Source: an uncultured Bacilli bacterium
GTDB lineage: Bacteria; Bacillota_I; Bacilli_A; RFN20; CAG-288
Direction: 5' to 3'
Length of the DNA stretch: 64,000 bases
Assembly (NCBI GenBank): GCA_934725685.1
Contig: CAKVBX010000004.1
Location: forward strand, 1-64,000
A model generated the notes under the pieces. That model was not told where the DNA came from. It saw only the letters and a list, made by a program, of their open reading frames with translations, and searched no databases. This document shows positions 36,133 to 44,712 of this stretch, in pieces. How positions within the stretch are numbered: the stretch's first letter is position 1; every line of letters begins with the position of its first letter. The translations under genes and the position numbers were made by a program.

Positions 36133-36705
36133 ATGAAACTCAGAGACATCGCATTCATCGCCATCGGCACCGCCCTGATGTGCGTCTTAGCACCATTATC
36201 CATCCCAATCGGCATCGTTCCGATCTCCTTGGCCACCTTTGCCCTCTATCTGATTGGCACCCTGTTAGGTCCTTTCAAGGCGAGCATCTCTGTCCTTTTA
36301 TATATCATTATCGGCGTCATCGGTGCACCGGTGTTCTCTAAGTTCCAGGCGGGACCTTCCGTCATCATGGGACCAACCGGTGGATTCATCATCGGTTATG
36401 TGCCGGCCGTCTTTGTTCAGGCTCTCCTTACGACCAGATTCAAAGATAGGAAAAGCGCCTATGTCTTCGGTATCCTCTTAGGAACCGTCATCGTCTATGC
36501 CACAGGTATGGCCTGGTTCCTTGTCGTCACCGCAGGAAAATATACGTTCGCTCAGGCCATGGCTGCCTGTGTCTATCCATTCCTCATCGGAGATACGGTC
36601 AAGCTCATCATCTCGGTCATGGTCGGATATAAGTTACGGCCGATCATCGAAAGAGTCACGGACACGAGCCGTTACCGCAGCAGCAGGAAAGTGAAAAATA
36701 GATAA
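36133..36705 (+). CDS. bioY: Biotin transporter BioY (ECF S component)
   Basis: A 190-residue membrane protein, the biotin-binding S component of ECF transporters. About six helices are visible, with GPTGGFIIGY and a late GDTVKLIISV. An earlier in-frame ATG at 36082 would lie upstream of the promoter, so 36133 is chosen. It is divergent from the biotin-dependent decarboxylase operon, linking biotin uptake to its use. Confidence 0.93.
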   Translation: MKLRDIAFIAIGTALMCVLAPLSIPIGIVPISLATFALYLIGTLLGPFKASISVLLYIIIGVIGAPVFSKFQAGPSVIMGPTGGFIIGYVPAVFVQALLTTRFKDRKSAYVFGILLGTVIVYATGMAWFLVVTAGKYTFAQAMAACVYPFLIGDTVKLIISVMVGYKLRPIIERVTDTSRYRSSRKVKNR

Positions 36706-36709
36706 CATC

Positions 36710-36736
36710 ATCCCGGCATGTGCCGGGATTTTGTTT
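36710..36736 (+). terminator. bioY terminator
   Basis: Stem ATCCCGGCA / TGCCGGGAT with a 2-base gap, then TTTGTTTT. Confidence 0.8.
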
Positions 36737-36840
36737 TCGCCATAAAATAAGAAATCTCAATTTCTTGATAAATCCCCTCAGTCATCGGCTTTTTCACTCT
36801 TTCATCTCCTCTGCTTTGCAAAAGGCATCCAATATCAAAA

Positions 36841-36881
36841 AACCTATAGGGAGGTACCATTCAAGGCTTTCCCTATAGGTT
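36841..36881 (-). terminator. Terminator of the glycosyltransferase gene
   Basis: Perfect 12-bp arms AACCTATAGGGA / TCCCTATAGGTT around a 17-base loop, with a T run on the minus strand. Confidence 0.8.
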
Positions 36882-36895
36882 ATATTTTGTTGGAA

Positions 36896-38224
36896 TTAGC
36901 GGCGTTTCTTCTTCAAAGCCTTCCGTTCTTCCTTGTTGGAGAATTCGTCCGAGGAGTGGAAGACATCCTTCTTGACGATATAAGGATTCTCCAATCCTAT
37001 CTTCTTGGCAATCTTCTTCAGATGGCGACGTTCCCGGAAACTGGAGTAATACGTTCTTCCTAAACGGTGGTCTTCTTTGTCTCGTTCGATTTCAAGCTTC
37101 ATCATCTCCTCTAAGGCCTTGGCTTTCTTGACAATGTCGAATTCCTTGCTGTACTCGACATATTTCGCGGAGAGTTCCTGAATGGCTTCCGGATGCTCGA
37201 TGAAGTAATCAATCCGCTGTTGCAGTGAGTTATGGTCCCCGGCGCGGAAAAGGCTTCTTTCATCCAGAGCGAAATGATTGGTCGCACTGAACCTGGAATC
37301 GGAGATGACGGGGACTTTGCCGCAGGCAAAGGCCTCGACACAGGCAATGGCCTCACTCTCGATATCGGAGGCGTGGATATATAAGTCGGAATAATTGATG
37401 ACTTCCTTGAGCTGACGCTGGGAACAGAAACGGAAAATCGGCGGATTCTTCAGATACTTCGCCGCAAGCTTCTCAAGATGCTTCTTGTTCGGGCCCTGCC
37501 CACAGAGGATAAGCTGGATTTTTTCGTTATACTTGCTCTTGCCGATGGCACGGATGATGATATCCTGTCTCTTTTCGCCGGAGAGTCTTCCGACCATCAG
37601 AATTAGGAATTTATCCTTCAGTTCCTCCGGTTTTTCATGGGATTCCGGCTCGAAATAAGGGGAGACACCATTGGAAATCGCATGGATGTCACTGTGATAG
37701 TGATGCTGGATCATCAGACAGCGCATGGTTTCGGAAGGCGTGTGGACGGTTCTGGTATAACGGTAAAGCCACCGGTCAAAGAAATGATAGATGAGGGCAT
37801 TGAGAGGTTGGAAATGGCCCATGTGCATATTGTAAGAGACGGAATCCGGCTGGAGATGATAAGCACTCGTGACCGGGATGGAAAGAATCTTTGCAATCTT
37901 TCGGGCCTTTGCCTCGAGCACAAAGGGAAGCATGACATGGACGACATCGCTTCCTTTGATGAACTCTGCCATCTCTTTTTCGTCGCAGTCGGCAAAAGTA
38001 AAGCCGTTGGCAACGACAATCCAATCGAAAATCGGAAGAGAGACTCTATAGCAGCGTAGGATTTTATAATCCTTGAGATCGTCCGCATCCGCATTTTCCG
38101 GAATATAGGCGATAATCCGGACTTCGTTTCCGAACTCCTTGAGCAGATGAGCTGTTCTCATCGCCGTTACCGTCGTTCCGTTATTTTTATCTCCGAAGAG
38201 ATCAATGACCATTGTGATAACCAT
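36896..38224 (-). CDS. Glycosyltransferase family 4, probably glycolipid synthesis
   Basis: A 442-residue GT-B-fold glycosyltransferase. The N-terminal domain starts MVITMVIDLFGDKNNGT. The C-terminal domain has LMVGRLSGEKRQD, the donor-binding HASDIESEAIACVEAFACGK with its Glu-rich EX7E motif, and SRFSATNHFALDE. These resemble the monoglucosyl/diglucosyl-diacylglycerol synthases of low-GC Gram-positives. A basic C-terminal tail (last 60 residues) suits membrane association. Exact sugar and acceptor are uncertain. Confidence 0.82.
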   Translation of the reverse strand: MVITMVIDLFGDKNNGTTVTAMRTAHLLKEFGNEVRIIAYIPENADADDLKDYKILRCYRVSLPIFDWIVVANGFTFADCDEKEMAEFIKGSDVVHVMLPFVLEAKARKIAKILSIPVTSAYHLQPDSVSYNMHMGHFQPLNALIYHFFDRWLYRYTRTVHTPSETMRCLMIQHHYHSDIHAISNGVSPYFEPESHEKPEELKDKFLILMVGRLSGEKRQDIIIRAIGKSKYNEKIQLILCGQGPNKKHLEKLAAKYLKNPPIFRFCSQRQLKEVINYSDLYIHASDIESEAIACVEAFACGKVPVISDSRFSATNHFALDERSLFRAGDHNSLQQRIDYFIEHPEAIQELSAKYVEYSKEFDIVKKAKALEEMMKLEIERDKEDHRLGRTYYSSFRERRHLKKIAKKIGLENPYIVKKDVFHSSDEFSNKEERKALKKKRR

Positions 38225-38247
38225 ATTTATTATTAAATCTTTTCCAA

Positions 38248-38276
38248 ATTGTAAGATAGGAAGATAATCTTGTCAA
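38248..38276 (-). promoter_or_regulatory. Promoter of the glycosyltransferase gene
   Basis: On the minus strand: consensus TTGACA (38276-38271), 17 bases, TACAAT (38253-38248). Confidence 0.8.
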
Positions 38277-38292
38277 CAATTAGAAGACAAAA

Positions 38293-38955
38293 CTATTCGA
38301 GCCAAAACGGCGCTAAAGTGAAATGATGCTGACGCATTCTCAGCGTTTCCGGGAAGATCAGTTCATAGGCGTTGAGCATCATTCTGTCAGAATCATCCAA
38401 CGCATACTTCTTATCTCCGATGAGAGTGAGTCCCAAAGAGTGAAGGGCGATACGGATCTGATTCTGTCTCCCGGTCTTGATGCAGATATCCAGTGCCGTT
38501 CCCATCTTCACCGGATTTTTCGCCTTCACATAGGTGATGGCCTCGTCTCCTTTTCTTCTGTCTTTCGTAACAAAAACCTTGCCGCTCCGATGGTCGAAGC
38601 AAAGATACTGGACCACTCTCTTTTCAAAATCAAGCGGGACATTCTCTTTTACGACGGCTTCATACTTACGAATAACAGTGCGATCTTCGAAGGCAGACTG
38701 AAGCATCCGTTTCACTTCCATGCTCTTTGCGAAAATCATCAGTCCAGAAGTGGATTTATCGAGCCGGTGCACGATGAAGATTTTCTGCTTCTTCCGATTG
38801 ACGTATTCCCTCACATAATGGTAGAGGTTATGCATGTCGCCGTCATCGGTGGCAATGGAGAGCATTCCGCTCTTCTTATAGACGACAATCAGGTCTTTGT
38901 CTTCATAGACAATATCAAAGGGGTTGTTTCTTTTCATTTCAGTATTTCTCTGCAT
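38293..38955 (-). CDS. RluA/RluD-family pseudouridine synthase
   Basis: An RNA pseudouridine synthase of about 220 residues. It has PFDIVYEDKDLIVVYKKSGML, the catalytic-Asp motif HRLDKSTSGLMIFAK and late LHSLGLTLIGDKKYA, all RluA-type. No S4 domain is present. The reading frame stays open to 39111, but the extra sequence is not family-like; the start is at 38955 or 38937 (neither has a clear Shine-Dalgarno site). The RNA target is unknown. Confidence 0.9.
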   Translation of the reverse strand: MQRNTEMKRNNPFDIVYEDKDLIVVYKKSGMLSIATDDGDMHNLYHYVREYVNRKKQKIFIVHRLDKSTSGLMIFAKSMEVKRMLQSAFEDRTVIRKYEAVVKENVPLDFEKRVVQYLCFDHRSGKVFVTKDRRKGDEAITYVKAKNPVKMGTALDICIKTGRQNQIRIALHSLGLTLIGDKKYALDDSDRMMLNAYELIFPETLRMRQHHFTLAPFWLE

Positions 38956-39286
38956 TAGGGTACAACATAGCGAGGAGAAAGGCAAACCATTCCGGCTTCT
39001 GTAGTCGCTTTTTATTGTCCTCAAGTCAGAAAGTAAAAGAAAGAAAATGAGATAATCATTCTCTAGCAACTTATTTTGAATCGAATCAGTAGTTTGTATA
39101 GAAAAGAACAATATTTTTCAATTATCGCAAACATCAATCATCGATAAAAACAATCAATGTTATTAGCAAACTATCGCAGAAAAGACGTCAATTCCTCCCG
39201 TTACCAGCAACCGATTTCTCAATTTTGTCTTTTCATAGTGCTCATTTCTCGGTATAATAAGCGTTTGAGAAATGGAGGTTCAACCT
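38956..39286. other. Intergenic region with the upp promoter
   Basis: This 331-base AT-rich gap lies between divergent genes. A likely upp promoter is TTTTCA (39230-39235), 17 bases, TATAAT (39253-39258). The run around 39120-39180 has repeated ATCGCAAAC / ATCGATAA-like words but no structure I can name. Confidence 0.5.
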
Positions 39287-39937
39287 ATGGACTTAAAAGA
39301 ATATCCGAATGTGACACTTCTCAATCATCCCCTCTTGAAGCATAAGATTTCGATTCTGCGTGACGAGAAGACTCCGACCAGCGAATTCCGTACCATTGTC
39401 AAGGAAATCGCTATGATGGAAGGCTACGAAGCACTCAAAGATGTCGAGACGAAAGATGTTCTCATCAAGACTCCTATCGAAGAGACGATGCAGCCCATGG
39501 TGGAAGGAAAGAACCTCTGCTTTGTTCCGATTCTCCGTGCCGGTATGGGCATGGTCGACGGATTTACGGAACTTGTTCCGACCGCCCGTGTCGGACACAT
39601 CGGTCTCTACCGTGACGAAGTCACCCATGAACCCCACGAATACTATTGCAAGCTTCCCAATAACCTCGGAGACAAGAAGATTTATGTCCTCGATCCGATG
39701 CTTGCCACTGGCGGCAGCGCCATTGATGCCATCAAGCTTCTGAAGCAGCATGGTGCCAAGAACCTGCACTTCATCTGCATCATCGCCGCTCCGGAAGGTG
39801 TCGAAGCCTTCTGCAAGGCCAATCCGGATATCCCGCTCTTCATCGGATCCCTCGACAGACAGCTCAATGAGCATGCCTATATCTGCCCGGGTCTCGGTGA
39901 TGCCGGCGACAGAATCTTCGGAACCGTCAAAGAATAA
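39287..39937 (+). CDS. upp: Uracil phosphoribosyltransferase
   Basis: A 216-residue enzyme salvaging uracil to UMP with PRPP. Diagnostic segments: LLNHPLLKHKISILRDEKT-type N-terminus, LRAGMGMVDG, and the PRPP loop LDPMLATGGSA, ending with DAGDRIFGT. An ATG five codons earlier exists, but 39287 has GGAGG at proper spacing. Single gene with promoter and terminator. Confidence 0.98.
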   Translation: MDLKEYPNVTLLNHPLLKHKISILRDEKTPTSEFRTIVKEIAMMEGYEALKDVETKDVLIKTPIEETMQPMVEGKNLCFVPILRAGMGMVDGFTELVPTARVGHIGLYRDEVTHEPHEYYCKLPNNLGDKKIYVLDPMLATGGSAIDAIKLLKQHGAKNLHFICIIAAPEGVEAFCKANPDIPLFIGSLDRQLNEHAYICPGLGDAGDRIFGTVKE

Positions 39938-39940
39938 TCG

Positions 39941-39993
39941 AAAAAGACTGCTGGAAAGCAAGGTGACCCCCCTGCTCTTCCGGCAGTCTTTTT
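39941..39993. terminator. Bidirectional terminator after upp
   Basis: Arms AAAAAGACTGCTGGAA and TTCCGGCAGTCTTTTT (one G-T pair) around a long loop, between convergent upp and the lipoprotein gene. Confidence 0.8.
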
Positions 39994-40008
39994 TTCGATT
40001 TTACCGAA

Positions 40009-40908
40009 TCAATCCAAGGCATCCGGACCGAAGATGGATAGAATCGCTTCTTTCTCGGATGGGATATCAACCGTCTTTTTCGCTTCGAAATCGAATCGAT
40101 ACGACGTCTCAGTAAGAATATAATTTTCTTTGGCTTGATGTTTTTTGTTGTTCCAATCCTTCTTTCCATCAACAGCGGCATAGGAATCCTCGGTACAAGA
40201 GACAAGGAAAAAGTTCGAATCAAACAAGTATTTTGCATGATAAGAAGTCATGATATTCTCAGAGTAATAATCGATGTCAACTAAATACCTATCCGCATCC
40301 ATCCTGGACGAATATCGGCTCACCTTCGCTTCATTCTTTATGGAATAAGCTGACTGGTAAGATGCGACATAATCCGGATAGCGGGACGGGGTCAGAACAC
40401 CCTCAAGAATCGTATCGGCTTCTTTTCTGGAAATGTACCTTGGGCTGTTTAGCAACTTACTATCATCGCTGATTACTTTCGAATAATTGATAATGCCGTT
40501 TTCGAAATCATGAAGGATTTCGTTCGGTGCCTGTTGGTTCGCTCTCGACAGGGAGAAGAACGTCTTTTCGTTGTGATAGAAATAATGATGGTGGTTTTCA
40601 TAGGACTCTTTTTTTGTCCCATTCTCCTCCGACAGCCAGTAAAGCATCGAATATTCCGTAGATTCATTGCAGTCAGCCCTGGCCCCTTCTGTCGATTTCG
40701 CTAAAACGGTCCTCTTCTGATTCTTTTCTACTTTTGTTTTCTTTTCCTCCCTCTGATACTCCCTCAGAGATTGAAAATCCAGGCTTTGCAGAAATGATGT
40801 GAAATGATCCAAAGTATCAAAAGAAGGATGGTTTAACGTAGAAGTATCCAGCTCCGTAGACTGACATCCCGTTACGAAAAGCAAAAAAATAGGTAACATC
40901 GACTTCAT
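40009..40908 (-). CDS. Hypothetical lipoprotein downstream of the secreted peptidase-like protein
   Basis: A 299-residue protein with a lipoprotein signal peptide: MKSMLPIFLLFVTG followed by the lipidated Cys (lipobox FVTGC). The rest is soluble, rich in Ser, Tyr and charged residues, with no domain I recognise. An in-frame start at 40935 exists, but 40908 is preceded by AAAGGAAC and gives a normal signal peptide. It follows the RICIN/peptidase-like gene with its start about 14 bases from that stop, so the two form an operon. It may tether, inhibit or assist the secreted partner; that is inference. Confidence 0.75.
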   Translation of the reverse strand: MKSMLPIFLLFVTGCQSTELDTSTLNHPSFDTLDHFTSFLQSLDFQSLREYQREEKKTKVEKNQKRTVLAKSTEGARADCNESTEYSMLYWLSEENGTKKESYENHHHYFYHNEKTFFSLSRANQQAPNEILHDFENGIINYSKVISDDSKLLNSPRYISRKEADTILEGVLTPSRYPDYVASYQSAYSIKNEAKVSRYSSRMDADRYLVDIDYYSENIMTSYHAKYLFDSNFFLVSCTEDSYAAVDGKKDWNNKKHQAKENYILTETSYRFDFEAKKTVDIPSEKEAILSIFGPDALD

Positions 40909-40921
40909 TAAGTTCCTTTGT

Positions 40922-42775
40922 TTAAAAATACGCATTGAACATGTCTCCTTCCGTATATTCGCGATTTGTAATCAAACTTCGATAAGACTCATTATACTTT
41001 CCATTGCTTTTTTCCACTTCATTTTCTTCAATTAAGTCCAAGCCATCATCCATTTCATACAAATAGGCTTTTTCACTTGATGAAGAATAGGAAGTCAGCA
41101 GCTTTTCAGCTTTACAATAATCAATCGAATGTCTAGAATGCAACCATGTTTCATTTGACAAATCATTTATAATATATTCATTTGTTAAATATGAATTAAC
41201 TTTTAGACGATAAACAACAACCCCATTGAAATTAGAGTTTTTCTCGTAATCATTTCTTTGTAGCCACGCATTGGCCCCTTCTTCTTTGATAGGATAGCAA
41301 TCGTCATAGAGAGAATAATCAAACTCAGCTTTTCTAGCAATTGTTGTGGTCGCAGTATGACTTTTAATCGTTTTAGAAGTGGGAGAAAACTCGATTATTT
41401 CATCTTCAGAATATAAAATTGGATGTAAGATATTGTTTTTCTTATAAAGATTATAAGTGAAATCTACAGTTTGCTGTATCGCCGATTCAACGGAAGTGCC
41501 ATTCAACACTTTATTCCAAATATAATTTGTAAATATCCTAGAGGAATCAACCCCAATAGTTGTATTCCAACCTAAAGAATAAGTACCACCATTTAGAATT
41601 GAAAAGACAGCAGGACTATAATCCGAACCACCATAGCAAGTGGCCCAAATTGAAAAATAACAACCCTCCATAGATGGAAGTTTATCACATGCAATAGAAT
41701 CTGAAGGATTGATTGAAACGCCACCATCATCACCACCATGTGAGGAAATCATGAAATATTCATGTTGAGTCATCAACTTACCATCAGTCATCGGAAGATA
41801 AAAATCATAATATGTTGGATTATTTATATGATTAAAAACATAGCCTTTTCTCTTAAAAAGATTATACGGTTCTATCATGTCTGGTCTTGTATCGATATCC
41901 CCAGCGTTCATAAATGAAGTGAAATACACTTGTTTTTTGGGAAATAAGGATAATATGACCTTGCCCACATTATTTTTCGAACGAGCATTTACATAATAAT
42001 CAGTGTTAGGACACAATGACACTTCTATTAGGTCAAGCGAATCATAGCCACGATTCTCATTAGTTGCAATAATATCACCCGATGAATTCGCGATTTCAAG
42101 AACAAGATCAGTGATATCTTCTTTTTTCTCGATTTTAATAATGTAATCTGAAGTTTGAGAAACAATCAACCTTCGCATAAAGTCTGTACCTGATAGATTT
42201 AACGTTGTCATGGAATTCTGGACTAAATCATTAGTCTTTATAAATTTCCATTCAAAGATGGATTCATTCATTAAATTAATATCAGATTGAATCAATTCAT
42301 TATTAACTTGAAAATCATAATTCGCAGCCGTTAAATACTTCGAATAGGAAGAGGCACTAGTTGTCAGTTTAAAACTTGTATCATCCGTATCTTGACTAAT
42401 CGAAAACCAATAATAATTGGGACTGCTCATGTCATTCTCATCAATTAGTTCCACTTTAGCACCCGAAACAAAAGGATTATTTGATAGACCGATTGAAAGA
42501 TTTTGTGCTTTCAGCGGAGAGATTCGATATCTTTTAAAATTAGATTGTCCCAATTCTTTTCTAATTACGAATCTTTGAGAATCATCATTAGTATAAGCTT
42601 TAAGAGATAAGCCTCCACTAGAACTCAAAACCAAATTTTGGTTATAAGCTGAATGAATAGTATAAACACCACAATCACTAAACGAATTAGAAAATCCAAT
42701 CGACTTTGTAGAATTCACAACAGCGGAGCCATTAATTGAAAGCAAAAGAGAAGCTGCCAAAAAAACACTTACCAT
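40922..42775 (-). CDS. Secreted RICIN-domain protein with PPC-like and clan-CD (caspase-like) peptidase regions
   Basis: A 617-residue secreted protein. A signal peptide (MVSVFLAASLLLSINGSA) starts at the ATG at 42775, preceded by AAAGGAAGG. Residues about 30-185 look like a ricin-type beta-trefoil lectin domain (VYTIHSAYNQNLVL start, repeated F/W-x-I/F-type strand ends such as QRFVIRKE, YYWFSIS, FEWKFI). Residues about 195-295 resemble a PPC (pre-peptidase C-terminal) beta-sandwich. Residues about 300-480 have the layout of a clan CD cysteine peptidase: His346 in FMISSHGGDDGG and Cys380 in SIWATCYGGSD, 34 residues apart. Base composition is clearly more AT-rich than the neighbours, suggesting acquisition. 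The substrate is unknown, and the peptidase assignment rests on the His/Cys motifs only. Confidence 0.65.
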   Translation of the reverse strand: MVSVFLAASLLLSINGSAVVNSTKSIGFSNSFSDCGVYTIHSAYNQNLVLSSSGGLSLKAYTNDDSQRFVIRKELGQSNFKRYRISPLKAQNLSIGLSNNPFVSGAKVELIDENDMSSPNYYWFSISQDTDDTSFKLTTSASSYSKYLTAANYDFQVNNELIQSDINLMNESIFEWKFIKTNDLVQNSMTTLNLSGTDFMRRLIVSQTSDYIIKIEKKEDITDLVLEIANSSGDIIATNENRGYDSLDLIEVSLCPNTDYYVNARSKNNVGKVILSLFPKKQVYFTSFMNAGDIDTRPDMIEPYNLFKRKGYVFNHINNPTYYDFYLPMTDGKLMTQHEYFMISSHGGDDGGVSINPSDSIACDKLPSMEGCYFSIWATCYGGSDYSPAVFSILNGGTYSLGWNTTIGVDSSRIFTNYIWNKVLNGTSVESAIQQTVDFTYNLYKKNNILHPILYSEDEIIEFSPTSKTIKSHTATTTIARKAEFDYSLYDDCYPIKEEGANAWLQRNDYEKNSNFNGVVVYRLKVNSYLTNEYIINDLSNETWLHSRHSIDYCKAEKLLTSYSSSSEKAYLYEMDDGLDLIEENEVEKSNGKYNESYRSLITNREYTEGDMFNAYF

Positions 42776-42940
42776 AAGATTGTTTCCTTCCTTTAAATTA
42801 AGCTCGTTGAAGTGATATTGCAAAACCATTTTAGCATTTATTTAAATGTAAAGTAAAGTCATCAAAAAAAACAAGCAATTAACCTGTCAAGAATCCCTCT
42901 TTCTCTTCAGAGAAAAGAGCCTTTTTCCTCCCTCTTTTGA

Positions 42941-42946
42941 TACAAT
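42941..42946 (+). promoter_or_regulatory. Extended -10 box before the MATE gene
   Basis: TGATACAAT (TGn plus TACAAT) ends 11 bases before the ATG at 42958. No Shine-Dalgarno site follows, and a -35 box is not evident. Confidence 0.4.
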
Positions 42947-42957
42947 AACATTTCGGT

Positions 42958-44361
42958 ATGAAAGACACGACACAAGAACTCGAGCAAGGGAAACTCTTCC
43001 CGCTCATCCTGAAACTGACCTTCCCTGCTGTCATCGCACAGCTGATCACTTTTCTGTACAATGTCGTGGACAGGATCTATGTTTCCAATATACAGGGAAT
43101 CAAGACCGAGGCATTGGCTGCCCTCGGCATCGTCCTTCCCATCACCATCCTCGTCCAGGCGTTCAGCAATCTCATCGGACTCGGAGGGAGTCCTAGGGCA
43201 ACGATTGCCCTAGGAGAAGGAAAGAAGGAAGAATCCAACCGGATCTTCAATACCTCTTTCCTGCTTCTTGTTCTGTTCGGAATTGTCCTGTCCTTCCTTC
43301 TCTTTTTCTATGGGAAAGACCTCATCATTCTATTCGGCTGTCCAGATGCCTCGCTTTCCTATGCGAGCGATTATCTGAGAATCTATTCCCTCGGCACCCT
43401 CTTCATCCTGCTTTCTCAAGGTCTCAATCCCTTCATCACAGCACAAGGTAGGTCCTTCAGTGCGATGTTCTCCATTCTGATCGGTGCCCTCATCAATATC
43501 GCTCTCGACCCTTTATTCATCTTTGTCTTCCGGATGGGAGTGAAAGGGGCAAGCCTTGCGACCATCCTCTCTCAGGCCATCTCCTTTATCTGGATTTTCA
43601 CTTTTTTCTTCCGGAAATCGAGCATCTTCCGTATCAGACTGAAAGACATGGCATTCTCCCTAAGACGATGTCTCAGCATCTTTTCCCTCGGTCTTTCTCC
43701 GTTCATTATGACGGCGACAGAATGCGCCATCCAGATTGTCTTCAATATCTGCCTGAAGAAAGTCACCGGCAGCGATGAAGCCTATACCGCCGCACTCACC
43801 ATCATGCTCTCCGCCCTTCAGCTCATCTCACTTCCCCTCAACGGCATGGGTTATGGAATGCAGCCGTTTGTCAGCTACAATTACGGAAAAGGAAATATCA
43901 AGCGGCTGAAAAAAGGGATTTTTCTCATTACCGGAATTGCCTTTGTCTTTGCTGTTATGATTTATACCATTTCCATGATCTATCCTGGGATGTATGCCAC
44001 GATATTCTCTGCAGACCCCAAGGTGAGACAAATTGTCATCGCCTATTGTCCGCTGTTTCTCATGGGAACCATCATGTTCTTCATCCAGATGACATTGCAG
44101 AATATCAATGTCGCTTTAGGACAGGCGCTCAGCGCCCTTTGTCTCGCCTGTATGAGAAAGGTCGTCATCCTCATTCCGCTCTGTTTCCTTCTCTCCCATT
44201 ATCTCGGAGCAGAAGGCGTCTTTCTTTCCGAAGGAATCGCCGATTCTCTCGCCGGTATCATCACCGGAATTGTTCTCTTCCTTTCCTTCCGTTCTCTTTT
44301 TAAGCAGAGGGAAAAACCTTCCGTAGCTCTGACAAAAGGGCTCTCCGGAAAAGGGATGTGA
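42958..44361 (+). CDS. MATE-family multidrug/cation exporter
   Basis: A 467-residue membrane protein with twelve helices in two halves, typical of MATE exporters. Family segments include LKLTFPAVIAQLITFLYNVVDRIY, the GGSPRATIALGEG loop, LDPLFIF after helix 5 and GMGYGMQPFVSYNYGKGN in the second half. It belongs to the DinF/NorM-like branch that exports cationic compounds with Na+ or H+. It starts at an ATG with no Shine-Dalgarno site, close behind an extended -10 box. Substrate unknown. Confidence 0.93.
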   Translation: MKDTTQELEQGKLFPLILKLTFPAVIAQLITFLYNVVDRIYVSNIQGIKTEALAALGIVLPITILVQAFSNLIGLGGSPRATIALGEGKKEESNRIFNTSFLLLVLFGIVLSFLLFFYGKDLIILFGCPDASLSYASDYLRIYSLGTLFILLSQGLNPFITAQGRSFSAMFSILIGALINIALDPLFIFVFRMGVKGASLATILSQAISFIWIFTFFFRKSSIFRIRLKDMAFSLRRCLSIFSLGLSPFIMTATECAIQIVFNICLKKVTGSDEAYTAALTIMLSALQLISLPLNGMGYGMQPFVSYNYGKGNIKRLKKGIFLITGIAFVFAVMIYTISMIYPGMYATIFSADPKVRQIVIAYCPLFLMGTIMFFIQMTLQNINVALGQALSALCLACMRKVVILIPLCFLLSHYLGAEGVFLSEGIADSLAGIITGIVLFLSFRSLFKQREKPSVALTKGLSGKGM

Positions 44362-44609
44362 AAAGCCAAGGAAGAAGGTCATTCTAGAAAAAGACAACAT
44401 CATAAAGAAAAGAAGAATAGGGGATGACAATCGCCAAAGTCCTTCCCCGATACCATATGTTATCCTTTTGGATGCACCGAGAGAAACCTCAGCCCGAATT
44501 CCTCAAGGAGACAATGATTTTAAGAAGTATTCCAGAGAAGCCTGATGGCTATGGAGGATGTGATGTGCACTTTTACCTTTTTTCGTATTCTCATTCGAAT
44601 ACTTCAAGA
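44362..44609. other. Intergenic stretch with no supported gene
   Basis: The gap between the MATE gene and the infC leader starts with about 250 bases that contain only a short unconvincing frame. Its right part may belong to the insertion-sequence remnant that follows. Confidence 0.4.
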
Positions 44610-44657
44610 GGGACAAAATCACTGAACAACTTTCAGGGACAAATTCACAGAACAACT
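44610..44657 (+). repeat. Two 22-bp direct repeats, IS-end-like remnant
   Basis: GGGACAAAATCACTGAACAACT (44610-44631, two positions different from the next) is repeated at 44636-44657 with a 26-base period; 20 of 22 positions agree. Multiple short repeats of this kind are typical of the ends of IS21-family elements, and the wording resembles such ends as I remember them. No transposase is nearby, so it would be a solitary remnant. Confidence 0.5.
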
Positions 44658-44677
44658 ACAACATTCAGAAAAAAACA

Positions 44678-44706
44678 TTGACTATAAATGCTTATTGTTG
44701 TAAACT
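44678..44706 (+). promoter_or_regulatory. infC-rpmI-rplT promoter
   Basis: TTGACT (44678-44683), 17 bases, TAAACT (44701-44706), about 200 bases before infC. Confidence 0.6.
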
Positions 44707-44712
44707 TATCCT

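Noticed and set aside
39120..39180. Short repeated words in the gap before upp as a CRISPR-like or regulatory array
   Set aside because: The words are short, irregular and AT-rich with no consistent spacing.
44424..44681. 85-codon frame between the MATE gene and infC
   Set aside because: The product is not protein-like and its 3' part runs through the two IS-end-like repeats; no ribosome-binding site.
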